50,030 bases of DNA from Acholeplasmatales bacterium. Lineage in GTDB: Bacteria > Bacillota_I > Bacilli_A > Acholeplasmatales > Anaeroplasmataceae. Both the position numbers and the translations under genes were made by a program. The stretch covers positions 1 to 50,030 of the forward strand of contig CAAGAX010000003.1 of NCBI GenBank assembly GCA_900767915.1, read 5' to 3'. Within the stretch, counting starts at the first letter, position 1. The number at the start of each line of letters is the position of its first letter. The notes under the pieces were generated by a model that had not been told where the DNA came from, did no database searches, and saw only the letters and a program-made list of their open reading frames with translations. Positions 25,521 through 34,442 of the stretch are shown here, one piece after another.

Positions 25521-27824
25521 TTTTATTTTTTTCATTAAAGAAGCTACATTAAAGGATAATTTTGCTAATGTATTAAAAAATAATATTAAACTATAAAATA
25601 TTATCATTCCGATTAATACAGTATAAAACGTAAAACTTTGATATGGATTATATAAAGAAATTCCCATATTAAAAGACTTATTTAAGTCAATCAAATAGAT
25701 AATTAAAAAGCTCGATAAAACATATGAAATTCCAATAAAAATAATAGCATCAAAAAGAGAAGATAAAAATATATTAAAAGATAAATAAAGTTTTCTTTTT
25801 CCAACAACTCTTTCAAAAGTAAGTAGTGGATAATATTTTTTAACTAAAATATATGATATTAAAATAATATATCCTATAATTAATATTGAAATACCAATTA
25901 CTGGTACTGTAAAGCTTACAAGGCTATTATGAGTTTTTTCATAAAAATTATTATATTGATAATCTTTTTCAGAATAAACATTTTTATATGAATTTTCACT
26001 ATTCATTCTAAATATATAGCTTGTTACATTCTTACTATTATAAATTTTATTAATTTTGCTAAGTTCTTCTCTATATCTAGTAGAATTTAAAGATAATATA
26101 TATTCATATTTTTCATCATCTATAATAGACTCATCAAATTCATAAAATCCAGAAATTATATATTCCCCAATTTTACTAGATAAGCTTGTTTTCCCGTCAT
26201 CTAAAGCTAAAATTTCATTTTTTCTTTTAGGAATATCTCCTCTAGTAATTCTAATGTCAAGAGAGGAGTAATCTTTTATAACTCTAATCCTTTTATCTTC
26301 TCCCTCTAAAGTATAATTTAAAGGTCCAACGGAATAGGAAAATTCATTGAAATAAAAAGCTTCATACAAATTAGAATTTGTTATTCCAACAATTTTTTTA
26401 GACATTTTAGCACCATTAATATTTATACTATAATTTAACAAATCCTCTAATGAAATACTTCCTCTTAGTGAATCTGCTAAAGCTCTAGATATAATAATTT
26501 CATTACTATTTTTTAGTGTATCTTTTCCAAACAATAAATTTTTATTATTATATTCTATTGGAACATAGATTGCCTTTTCACTCTCAGCTGATGCATATTC
26601 ATTTATAAACAAATAAAAATCAAGTATCTTTTCATCTATTAAATCAGTCACCTCATTATTAATTAATAAATTCTTCATTTTTTCAAAAGTTAAATAATTA
26701 TCATTACCTTCATTAGTAATATTCTTATTTAATGTAAATGCTGATTCTGTATATCTCACTTGTGAATCATCAACATTTGAAGAAATAATTAAAAAATATG
26801 ATATGAAAAATAATAATATTCCAATAATAGCTAAAAAAATACGATTTAATTTAAACAATTTAGATTTATATAAAAAATATAATAATATCTCCTTGCTTTT
26901 TTTCTTTTTCTTTTCCGTATCATTGTAAATTAAGGAATATTCTAATTCATTATCTAATGTTTTTTCACTTTCACTTAATACACTAAATGAACTTTCCTCT
27001 AGCTTTTTAATAATTTGATTTGTTTTATAATAAATTTGTCCATTAACTAAATAAAAATCAATATCTAATTTATTTAAATTAAAAAAACGAATATTAAAAT
27101 CACCATTTTTTATTTCTTTTAACGAAGGATTCTCTTCCTTAATTTTTCTTTTTGAAAAAACATTTGCCTCGATGGAATTAGTATATTCAGAAATAATTAT
27201 TCCATCTTCAAGTTCATAAATCTTATTTGAATATTTTAATGCCAAAGTCTTATTATGAGTAACTAAAACAACTAAAGATTTTTGAGATATATACTTTAAA
27301 ATATCCATAATTAAAACAGTATTGTCTATATCTAAATTTGCAGTTGGTTCATCAGCAAATATTATTTTATTTTCCCTTAATAAGGCCTTTGCAATTGCAA
27401 TTCTTTGCTGTTCACCTCTACTTAAATTATTAACAATGTGTTTTTTATATTTTTTTAATTTAACAACTTCTAATGCTTGATCAATACGAGTTGATACTTC
27501 TTCCTCATTTGTAATCCCTAAAATTAACAAATATTCATATAAATTTTCAAAAACAGTTTTTTCATTCAATAAAAATGATTCTTGGAATATATATGCAATA
27601 TTTTTTTCTCTATAAAAATCCATATCAGATATTTTCTTATCATCATACAGGATTTCTCCAGAAGTAGGTTTATCTAAACCTCCTAATATATTTAACAATG
27701 TGGATTTACCAGATCCACTTTTACCTAAGATTGTAATAAGATTATTATTTGATAATTCTAAATCTATTTTTTTTAATACCTCTCTAGATTTAAATCTTTT
27801 ACTAACATTAATAAGCCTAATCAT
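25515..27824 (-). CDS. MacB-like ABC transporter with fused permease domain, second of pair
   Basis: A 769-aa protein with an N-terminal ATPase (Walker A GKSGSGKST at about 35-43, signature LSRGEQQRIAIAKA, Walker B IIFADEPTANLD). It continues into a membrane part with one helix at about 325-348, an outside domain of roughly 250-300 aa, and three helices near the C-terminus. That is the layout of type VII (MacB/FtsX-like) transporters, which move force to the outside rather than substrates through the membrane. It starts 13 bp after the partner gene. Similar pairs in Firmicutes handle antimicrobial peptides or surface lipoproteins; which applies here is not visible. Confidence 0.8.
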   Translation of the reverse strand: MIRLINVSKRFKSREVLKKIDLELSNNNLITILGKSGSGKSTLLNILGGLDKPTSGEILYDDKKISDMDFYREKNIAYIFQESFLLNEKTVFENLYEYLLILGITNEEEVSTRIDQALEVVKLKKYKKHIVNNLSRGEQQRIAIAKALLRENKIIFADEPTANLDIDNTVLIMDILKYISQKSLVVLVTHNKTLALKYSNKIYELEDGIIISEYTNSIEANVFSKRKIKEENPSLKEIKNGDFNIRFFNLNKLDIDFYLVNGQIYYKTNQIIKKLEESSFSVLSESEKTLDNELEYSLIYNDTEKKKKKSKEILLYFLYKSKLFKLNRIFLAIIGILLFFISYFLIISSNVDDSQVRYTESAFTLNKNITNEGNDNYLTFEKMKNLLINNEVTDLIDEKILDFYLFINEYASAESEKAIYVPIEYNNKNLLFGKDTLKNSNEIIISRALADSLRGSISLEDLLNYSININGAKMSKKIVGITNSNLYEAFYFNEFSYSVGPLNYTLEGEDKRIRVIKDYSSLDIRITRGDIPKRKNEILALDDGKTSLSSKIGEYIISGFYEFDESIIDDEKYEYILSLNSTRYREELSKINKIYNSKNVTSYIFRMNSENSYKNVYSEKDYQYNNFYEKTHNSLVSFTVPVIGISILIIGYIILISYILVKKYYPLLTFERVVGKRKLYLSFNIFLSSLFDAIIFIGISYVLSSFLIIYLIDLNKSFNMGISLYNPYQSFTFYTVLIGMIIFYSLILFFNTLAKLSFNVASLMKKIKK

Positions 27825-27837
27825 TTTCTCACTTCCT

Positions 27838-29874
27838 TTATCTACGTTTTTTCATTACAACAAAGCGCTTTAAGACAAAACAATTAAGTAATATAAATAT
27901 AATTATAGTAATTAACGTTTTATAAAAAATGTTGAATATAGATAATTTACTATAAGAATTTTTTATAATGGGAAAAGCAAAAATAATAATTACAACAAAG
28001 CTTAACAAAAAATACCACATAAATTCAAAGCATATCAATTGATTGTTTTTTCTCCTTATAAGTCCCAAATCACTGAGAACAGAATATTCTTTTTTTCTTA
28101 ATTTAAATAAACTAATAAATATAAATATAAAAATTAAAAATGCACCTATTAAAATGATATATGTTAAAAAAATTGATATAAATATAGAAGAATTATTATT
28201 AAAAAAATTGTCATTAGTTGTATAATGAAGTATATCTACAGCAAAATATCCATTATCTTTCCAATACTGTATTTCATCATTAATATTAACATTCGAAATA
28301 ATAACATCATAAAAATTATCAAATATATAATCTTTTTCTACTTCAAGAATAAGATAATCCCCTAAATATTCAACATTAAATTTATTTTTTTTATCAGATA
28401 AATGATAATTACCATTAACTTCAATACAAATATCATAAGAGTTTATACTTCCTTCAAAGCTTTTAGGAAAAATTATTTTATTAGTACTAGATTCACTACA
28501 ATAAACTTTATTAAATTCTAAAATTTTTGTTGTCGTATCACTAAAACTAGTTGAATCCGAAAAATCACCATCATAATTTAAACAAACTTTAGTATTAGAT
28601 GAAATAATTTTTGTATATGTTCTTAAATAATCATTTCCAAATAAATAAGGTTTTTTTGAGCCAAGAGAAACTCCAACAATAATAAATTCATCAGACATAT
28701 TTCGATTCGAAATAGTTTTATTCAAATATTCTTTACATTCATATTCACTTCTATTTCCTTCTAAGCAAATACAAACCTCATCTTTATTTTCAGGATATCT
28801 TCCGACATATAAATCTTCTTTTTCATTCATATAATAAAAATATGAACCATTTAAACCCTGAATATTATAATAAAGTGCTTCTAATTCTTCACTTGGTGAT
28901 TTATTAATGAAATCATATTTTTCCAGTAGTTTTTCATTAATTGGAACGTCTTCATTTGCAAAAACATATAAAGAATTTTCTTTAGGATTAACAAACTTAT
29001 TTGTATATTTATAATTATTTAAAGAAATGCTTTCAGCAACAAAAGTTATAATAGTTAAAGCTATAAATATAGCACTTGCTAAAAACATAATTATCGCTTT
29101 ACTAAAGCTTTTTAGTGAATTGACAAAAGACACATATATCAAGTTTTTAAATGAAATATTATTTGATTTTAGCTGAGGATTTAAATTATTTTTTATATAA
29201 TTTAATCTTTCATTCAAGAAGATTTCATTATTTTTTAAAATTATTCTTCTATCAGCATATTCTTTAATTTCATCATAATTATGTGTAACAATTACAACTA
29301 ATCTATCTTTACTCAATGATGATAAAAGAGTAATAATTTCTTTTGATGTTTTAAAATCTAAATTTGCAGTTGGTTCATCTGATATAATTATCTTTGAATT
29401 TGTTACAAGAGCTCTAGCAATAGCACATCTTTGTTTTTCACCGCCAGATAGCTTATTACATTTCTGGCTTTTTAAATTTTCAAGTCCTACTTTTTTAATC
29501 ATTTCTAAAGATATTTTTTTAGCTTCTTTATATGAATAATTTCTTATTATTAGAGGCATCATAACGTTATCAAGTATAGTCATTGACTCAATCAAATTAT
29601 AATCCTGATAAATAAAAGAAATATTTTGAAACCTATAATCATTCATTTCATCTAAATCATATTCGCTAGTGTTTATACCATCAATAATAATTTCACCTTC
29701 AGTAGGTGAATCCATTTTAGATAATATCTTTAAAAAGGTCGTTTTGCCACTACCAGATTCACCACATATTGCGATTAATCCTGCATCATCAAGTTCAAGA
29801 TTTATATTTTTTAACCCCAAAACCGCTTTATCATTATTTATATAAATTTTTGATATATTTTTAAATTGTATCAT
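27838..29874 (-). CDS. MacB-like ABC transporter with fused permease domain, first of pair
   Basis: A 678-aa protein of the same design: ATPase (GESGSGKTT, LSGGEKQRCAIARA, IIISDEPTANLD), one helix at about 260-285, an outside domain rich in Asn, Tyr and Ser, and three C-terminal helices. Sequence similarity to the downstream partner is mainly in the ATPase. ATG 29874 has GGGAGTG 7 nt upstream and fits the usual ATPase start IQFKNISKIY; the frame extends upstream without support. Probably forms a heterodimer with the next gene. Confidence 0.8.
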   Translation of the reverse strand: MIQFKNISKIYINNDKAVLGLKNINLELDDAGLIAICGESGSGKTTFLKILSKMDSPTEGEIIIDGINTSEYDLDEMNDYRFQNISFIYQDYNLIESMTILDNVMMPLIIRNYSYKEAKKISLEMIKKVGLENLKSQKCNKLSGGEKQRCAIARALVTNSKIIISDEPTANLDFKTSKEIITLLSSLSKDRLVVIVTHNYDEIKEYADRRIILKNNEIFLNERLNYIKNNLNPQLKSNNISFKNLIYVSFVNSLKSFSKAIIMFLASAIFIALTIITFVAESISLNNYKYTNKFVNPKENSLYVFANEDVPINEKLLEKYDFINKSPSEELEALYYNIQGLNGSYFYYMNEKEDLYVGRYPENKDEVCICLEGNRSEYECKEYLNKTISNRNMSDEFIIVGVSLGSKKPYLFGNDYLRTYTKIISSNTKVCLNYDGDFSDSTSFSDTTTKILEFNKVYCSESSTNKIIFPKSFEGSINSYDICIEVNGNYHLSDKKNKFNVEYLGDYLILEVEKDYIFDNFYDVIISNVNINDEIQYWKDNGYFAVDILHYTTNDNFFNNNSSIFISIFLTYIILIGAFLIFIFIFISLFKLRKKEYSVLSDLGLIRRKNNQLICFEFMWYFLLSFVVIIIFAFPIIKNSYSKLSIFNIFYKTLITIIIFILLNCFVLKRFVVMKKRR

Positions 29875-29962
29875 ACAATCACTCCCATTTTTAATCATAC
29901 TATATACAATTATCACTATACATAAACTTGTATTATTTTATATTATTATATTTTCATCAAAA

Positions 29963-30031
29963 TATTAAAGGGATAACCTTAATTAATTTGTAAAAAAGAA
30001 AACAAATTGTATAAAGTCATCCCCTTTCATA
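29963..30031. other. Long imperfect inverted repeat upstream of the ABC pair
   Basis: A hairpin of about 62 nt: arms of about 25 nt (AAAGGGATAACC... with ...CATCCCCTTTC, inner AATTTGT/ACAAATT) around a 10-nt loop, with a few mismatches. It lacks a clean T run. It lies about 90 bp before the ABC start and could be a terminator, a leader structure or a relic of a small mobile element. Otherwise the 300-bp gap 29875-30213 shows no gene. Confidence 0.45.
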
Positions 30032-30213
30032 TGTAATTAAATCAATTTGAAAATAAATAAAACAAAAAATTAATAAAAATGTTATATTTTAAATAGAAAA
30101 TATTTAAATTAATTATAACTAGCTATTTTTAAAAAAACTATCTAATCAATATCAAAATATAATTCCTCAGTAGAATTTCAAATTTTATTTTCATTATAAC
30201 ATTTTTAATAATA

Positions 30214-30687
30214 TTAAATATATATTTCCATACTTAATAATTCAATCCATTCCTCTTCATTATATTTTTTATACTCTATATAATTTCCATTTACTACAGC
30301 TTTAGTATATATTTCATATGTTTTAGGAAAATCATTTTTCCATAAATCAATTTCATTTAATGATGCTGAATCAGAAAAAGAGTTGTTACAGTATGTATAT
30401 ATTGTATTATATTTTTTCTGATCATTGAATTTATAAAATTTAATTATATAAATACACCAATCATTATAATCTAATAGATTATCATCAGTTAGATCCTCAG
30501 TATATATATATTTTTCTAAAGAATATATTTCTAAATCATCAAGTTTATTTATGATTTGAAAATTACGACTAAATAACTTATCTGTAGTAATAAATTCAAC
30601 ACTTTTACATGAAAATAAAAAAACACAAGAAAAAATAAATTCGAGAACAAGCATAAATTTAAATTGATTTCCAATTACCTTTGGCAT
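30214..30687 (-). CDS. Small putative lipoprotein, unknown function
   Basis: A 157-aa protein with a hydrophobic N-terminus ending in a lipobox-like VFLFSC (Cys at about 27), so probably membrane-anchored on the outside. The rest is rich in Tyr, Asn and Asp and matches nothing I recognise. ATG 30687 has GAGGTG 5-6 nt upstream and lies inside the end of the upstream PPC-like gene, overlapping it by 29 bp, so the two are translationally linked. An alternative ATG at 30645-30654 would still keep the lipobox. Confidence 0.6.
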   Translation of the reverse strand: MPKVIGNQFKFMLVLEFIFSCVFLFSCKSVEFITTDKLFSRNFQIINKLDDLEIYSLEKYIYTEDLTDDNLLDYNDWCIYIIKFYKFNDQKKYNTIYTYCNNSFSDSASLNEIDLWKNDFPKTYEIYTKAVVNGNYIEYKKYNEEEWIELLSMEIYI

Positions 30688-31777
30688 ATTTTTCACCTCT
30701 TAAATAAATATCATCCATATCATATTCTAATACTTCATAATTATATCCAAAAATTCCAACAGGAACTTTAGTAGAATACCATTCCTTCAATAATAAGCAC
30801 TTTTTAAAACATATTTTAGTTGTGTCATAATTTAAATCAACTGTATAATAACCACAAATATTTTTAATATTATTTATTAAAGTGCTTCTAGTTATATTAG
30901 ACATATTTGATAAAAGGCTTGAAATATAAAATACTGATGAAACTGTAATTGAAGTGACTGACGATGCCCCTATTAATGAACTAAAACATCCAGCTAAATA
31001 TCCAACAAAATCAACATATGTAGAATAATTGTTTTCTTTCAAATCAACAATTCCTTCAGGTGTTACTGTGTTCATTTTATACTTTTTACAATATTCACTA
31101 TCTAAAGCAATATCTCCATTCAAAAGCCTATAAAATAATACAGTTTGTTCATATGTAAAGTATTGATAGAAATTTGTAAATATTCCCATTGAACTATAAC
31201 TTGGGTTATTATTAATACATTCCCATTTATTATAATTTTCAAATCTAGGTCTATATATCAAATCCTCATTAGGCCCTATATTTATTGTATAAGAGCCTGT
31301 AGTTTTATTATACATTCTTACAGCTACATAATAATATCCTTTAGCCAAATATTCAATAGAATAAGAATTCCTATTATTACTATCACATTTACTTCCATCG
31401 TCACTTGCCTGTTCAAAGGCTATAAATCCATCTATCCACTATAAAACATGATTTTCCCTATATAATCTAATAAGTGTATCGCTATCTCCTGTTGTATAAG
31501 CAGTATAGTATCCATCAGCAGGTACATAATAATGATATATTTGTACTAGATATGCTATTGTTATAGTATTACTATATGATATAAGATTACCAACATTTAC
31601 AGGATTTGATATCTTATCCCTACAGGCATATAATTTTTCATTAGATAAATCAATCTCTGTTGAGTTAGCAATTCCATCACATGAATAATAATAATAATTT
31701 GATTCAGCAAAAACGTTAATACTTGTTAATACACTTAAAAAAAACAATATAAATAAGCCATTTTTTTTCTTTTTCAT
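30659..31777 (-). pseudogene. Secreted PPC-like protein interrupted by one in-frame TAG
   Basis: One frame of 372 codons runs from ATG 31777 to the stop at 30659, interrupted only by TAG at 31439-31441 (codon 113). The first part has a clear signal peptide (KKKKNGLFILFFLSV..., cleavage after VFA). The stretch on both sides of the TAG resembles a bacterial pre-peptidase C-terminal (PPC) domain: DSDTLIRLYRENHVL before it, and ASDDGSKC, SYSIEYLAKGYYYVAVR and GSYTINIG after it. Farther on is a hydrophobic Gly/Ser-rich stretch (about residues 262-295). Translation of the second half could only start at a TTG (31348) without support. Either a recent nonsense mutation or read-through; TAG is a normal stop elsewhere (rarA). 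Catalytic domain not seen. Confidence 0.6.
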
Positions 31778-31803
31778 CGTTTTTTCATTCTCCCCTTTTT
31801 TTT

Positions 31804-31831
31804 ATTATACTTTTTTTTTTTTATAATTCAA
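31804..31831 (-). promoter_or_regulatory. Promoter with homopolymer spacer for the PPC-like gene
   Basis: On the minus strand TTGAAT (31826-31831), 16-bp spacer, TATAAT (31804-31809). Twelve consecutive A fill the spacer. Changes in run length would shift the boxes relative to each other, as in poly(A)-spaced promoters of phase-variable mycoplasma lipoproteins. Confidence 0.65.
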
Positions 31832-31931
31832 CAAAAAAATATATCTATTTTTATGTTTCTATGGCATTCGCAAAGTCAAACGTAAAAATTCAATATATCT
31901 TAACATTAAAAACTATGATACACATTTTTCA

Positions 31932-32087
31932 TTATTCTTTGACTATATCGATAAATAAAAATTTTAATAATCTTTCTATATTTGAAGCATTTAAATAATT
32001 AAATCTTTTAACAGTTACTTTTGATTGATTAATATCCTTTTCTTGCTTCTTTACTATATACAAAATTTCTTTAGGGCTGATGTATTT
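31932..32087 (-). pseudogene. Unidentified coding remnant
   Basis: A 51-codon open frame without start codon, beginning right after a TGA and ending at 31932, with protein-like composition (ISPKEILYIVKKQ, VTVKRFNYLNAS). It lies in the roughly 400-bp gap between the broken oleate hydratase and the PPC-like gene. I do not recognise it; it may be the tail of a lost gene. Confidence 0.3.
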
Positions 32088-32199
32088 TCAAAACTATTAG
32101 CTCTTCTTGCTGTATTCTATTCTCGTTTAATTGTGTTGATAACTAATTTATATGAGGCTTTAATAATCAAATTAAATAAACATAATAATAAGTATATAA

Positions 32200-33136
32200 A
32201 CAGCCATTTTTAATCTTTGATAAATCAGGCTTCTCATTTTGACTTCCATAACAGGATGTATCTATAAAAGCCATTTGTGATAAATACTAAATCATCCTCA
32301 ATTAAATCAATAGATTGTTCCTTACCATCCTTAATATAAATAATTTGCTTAGCCACCTTATTATTCTCTTTATTATCAATAATAACATTTTTAACATTAA
32401 TTCCATGCTCAATCTTTACATTATGAGCCTCTAAATACTTAACAAGATGTAAAATCATTGACTCATATTGATTATACCTAGTAAATCTTAAAGCTGAGAA
32501 ATCAGGAAGACCATCAATGTGATGAACATATCTACATAAATATCTCTTCATCTCTAATGCTGAAGACCATTTTTGGAATGCAAACATTGTTTGCTAATAT
32601 AACCAAAAATTAGTATTCCAAAATGATTCAGGTAATACATTAGAAATCTTCTTATCCTCAAGGTCCTCTTCCTTAGTCAAAAACAACTTAGATAAAGCTA
32701 ATTTCTTATCAAGCTTAATTTGTTTATCAGTATGTGCATCACATCCACGGTTAACTGATGCTCTACATAAAGAATAATTAGGATCATGCTTATTCAACCA
32801 ATAATACTCATCTAATACTGAAACTCCTTCAGTCTCAATTGATGGTACATCACGGTACATATCCCACATACATTCAAAATGATTGTCCATCTCTCTACCA
32901 CCACGCATATAGAATCCCTTAGTGATATCCTTTTTACCATCACATGAACCACCAGCTAGCTCAAGCTTTTCTAAAATGTGAATATGCTCACCCTTCATTT
33001 GTCCATCTCTAACTAAATAAAAGGCTGCCGATAGACCTGCAAGGCCAGTTCCAATAATATATGCTGATTTTTTATCTACAACCTCTAGCTTTTCTGGGTG
33101 CGCAAATGCTTCATAAGTTCCTGCTCCATAATACAT
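32200..33136 (-). pseudogene. ohyA: Oleate hydratase, truncated pseudogene
   Basis: The N-terminal half of a FAD-dependent oleate hydratase (normally about 590 aa), which hydrates unsaturated fatty acids. Recognisable are the start MYYGAGTYEAFAHP, the FAD-binding IIGTGLAGLSAA and CDGKKDITKGFYMRGGREMDNH. YCRYVHHI-type residues (RYVHHIDGLPDFSALRFT) and VFITNG are also present. A TAG at 32594-32596 replaces the Trp expected in LYWQTMF. Near 32266-32269 a run of T (minus) shifts the frame: the next conserved piece, CYGSQNEKPDLSKIKNG, is in another frame. After about 32200 the remaining ~45% is gone. ATG 33136 is preferred (GAGGA 8 nt before) to 33151. Confidence 0.85.
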
Positions 33137-33215
33137 AATGTTTGTCCTCATTTGTATTATTTACACCATCATTATAAAGCTTTTTTCAATCTTTAAAATA
33201 AACAAAAAAACGTCA

Positions 33216-33234
33216 TTGTCCAAGAATTAGACAA
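33216..33234. promoter_or_regulatory. Probable TetR operator upstream of ohyA
   Basis: TTGTCCAA-GAA-TTAGACAA, a near-perfect palindrome, lies about 80 bp upstream of the ohyA start. It shares TTAGACAA with the terminator-like palindrome at 33255-33280. Confidence 0.5.
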
Positions 33235-33246
33235 CATTAAAAAAGT

Positions 33247-33280
33247 AAAAAAAATTAGACAAATTGAATCATTTGTCTAA
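33247..33280 (-). terminator. Terminator of the tetR gene
   Basis: On the minus strand TTAGACAAAT-GATTCA-ATTTGTCTAA (33255-33280), a 10-bp perfect stem followed by eight T, just after the tetR stop. Confidence 0.8.
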
Positions 33281-33286
33281 ATTTTT

Positions 33287-33836
33287 CTATTTATTTAAAT
33301 TTCTTAAGGAATGATCAATAGTACCTTCAATCAAAACACTTAAATGCTTAATAATATCTTTAGGTTCTTCCTTCATTCCTTTTTTTATCCATTCAATTAC
33401 TAAAGCTTCAAAAGCAGATTTATAGAAATTAGCTATAAATACCTTATCCTCCTCTTTAACTAATAAGCCCTTAGCCTTTTCAGCATCAACATTATAAATT
33501 AAAGGGTAAACAAGCTTATATAAATATGTAATGAGTATTTCTAAGGATACATTATGATAAATATTATTAATAAACCTCTCATCAACCTTCATGAGCTCAA
33601 ATACTGATAAAAAGCCCTCCTGCCATGTAACATAGGTTTTATTATCCTTTAGTGCCTTTTCAGCATCAACAATGCAAATCCATTCAACTAAGATCAATAA
33701 TATCAGTAAGATGATAATAAAAGGTTTGTCTATTAATATCACATTTTTCAGTAATATCATTAATAGTTATTTTATTTAATGGCTTTTCATTTAAAAGCGA
33801 CTTAAAAAGATAAGCAATTTCTTTCTTGTTAAGCAA
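33287..33836 (-). pseudogene. TetR-family regulator, frameshifted
   Basis: A TetR/AcrR regulator split by a frameshift. From TTG 33836 the helix-turn-helix half reads ...LNKITINDITEKCDINRQTFYYHLTDIIDL and stops at TGA 33684-33686. The ligand-binding half continues in another frame from about 33690 (EWICIVDAEKALKDNK... FYKSAFEALVIEWIKKGMKEEPKDI). One extra base between them accounts for the shift. AGGTGG lies upstream of TTG. It sits directly upstream of ohyA on the same strand; TetR regulators paired with oleate hydratase are known in Firmicutes. Both members of the pair are broken. Confidence 0.75.
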
Positions 33837-33857
33837 CTAAAAAAATACCACCTAATA

Positions 33858-34436
33858 TTATATTAATCCTTTTATATTCTTAAGCATTGATAAAATAACC
33901 CTACATAATGTTACCATAGAATTATTATTAGATATTATTTCATTAACTAATTCCTTATTACCAATACTAACATTAGATTTAATATCATCACTCATATTAA
34001 AAGCTCCACATAAGGCTTGCTTAGAAAAATGAACACCATCACATGCAAAATTATATAATCTATCAAAGCCTGGATAAGATAAAGAAACCTTTCTTTTTAA
34101 ATATCCATCACTCATATTTTGTTCATCATCAATCATAATTGAAGATACTCTTTCATTATTATTAATTAAATCCATAACCTTTACAAGTCCAAGTTCTAAT
34201 ACTGATTGAATTGCTAAGCAATTATCACATAATAATCTTAACAAAGAAATTTGCACTGTAATAATATAATTTGATAAACAATATTTTGCAACAGACAAAA
34301 TATCTATAGTTTTTTTAATAATCATTGCCGAAAAAACAACCTCTCGTGAAAGAGGTGTATGTTTTTTTTCAACTTCATTCATAAAATTAATCATTTCTTC
34401 TAGCATTAAATCTAGTTTTTTTACTTCTTCTTCCAT
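33858..34436 (-). CDS. Unknown helical protein co-transcribed with the EAL gene
   Basis: A 192-aa, mostly helical, cytoplasmic-looking protein that I do not recognise. It begins with an acidic/charged helix (EEEVKKLDLMLEEMINFMNEVEKK), has a Leu/Cys-rich core (SLLRLLCDNCLAIQSVLE), and a FACDGVHFSK segment. A similar CxxVHFS-like pattern occurs in several uncharacterised bacterial families. The start is 6 bp after the stop of the GGDEF-EAL gene, so they form an operon, and a role linked to c-di-GMP or to the membrane sensor is possible. Confidence 0.7.
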   Translation of the reverse strand: MEEEVKKLDLMLEEMINFMNEVEKKHTPLSREVVFSAMIIKKTIDILSVAKYCLSNYIITVQISLLRLLCDNCLAIQSVLELGLVKVMDLINNNERVSSIMIDDEQNMSDGYLKRKVSLSYPGFDRLYNFACDGVHFSKQALCGAFNMSDDIKSNVSIGNKELVNEIISNNNSMVTLCRVILSMLKNIKGLI

Positions 34437-34442
34437 ATTACA

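Noticed and set aside
30659..31348. Separate gene starting at TTG 31348
   Set aside because: No ribosome binding site, and the frame continues upstream through a PPC-like domain to the TAG and a signal peptide.
32025..32213. 62-aa plus-strand open frame
   Set aside because: Low-complexity Leu/Ile-rich translation opposite a decayed region, with no ribosome binding site.
32594..32596. TAG recoding as an explanation for two genes with in-frame TAG
   Set aside because: The oleate hydratase also has a frameshift and a missing C-terminus, and rarA uses TAG as a normal stop.
33287..33760. Independent short protein with hydrophobic N-terminus starting at 33760
   Set aside because: The hydrophobic start is the helix-turn-helix region read in the wrong frame; the TetR frameshift explains it better.
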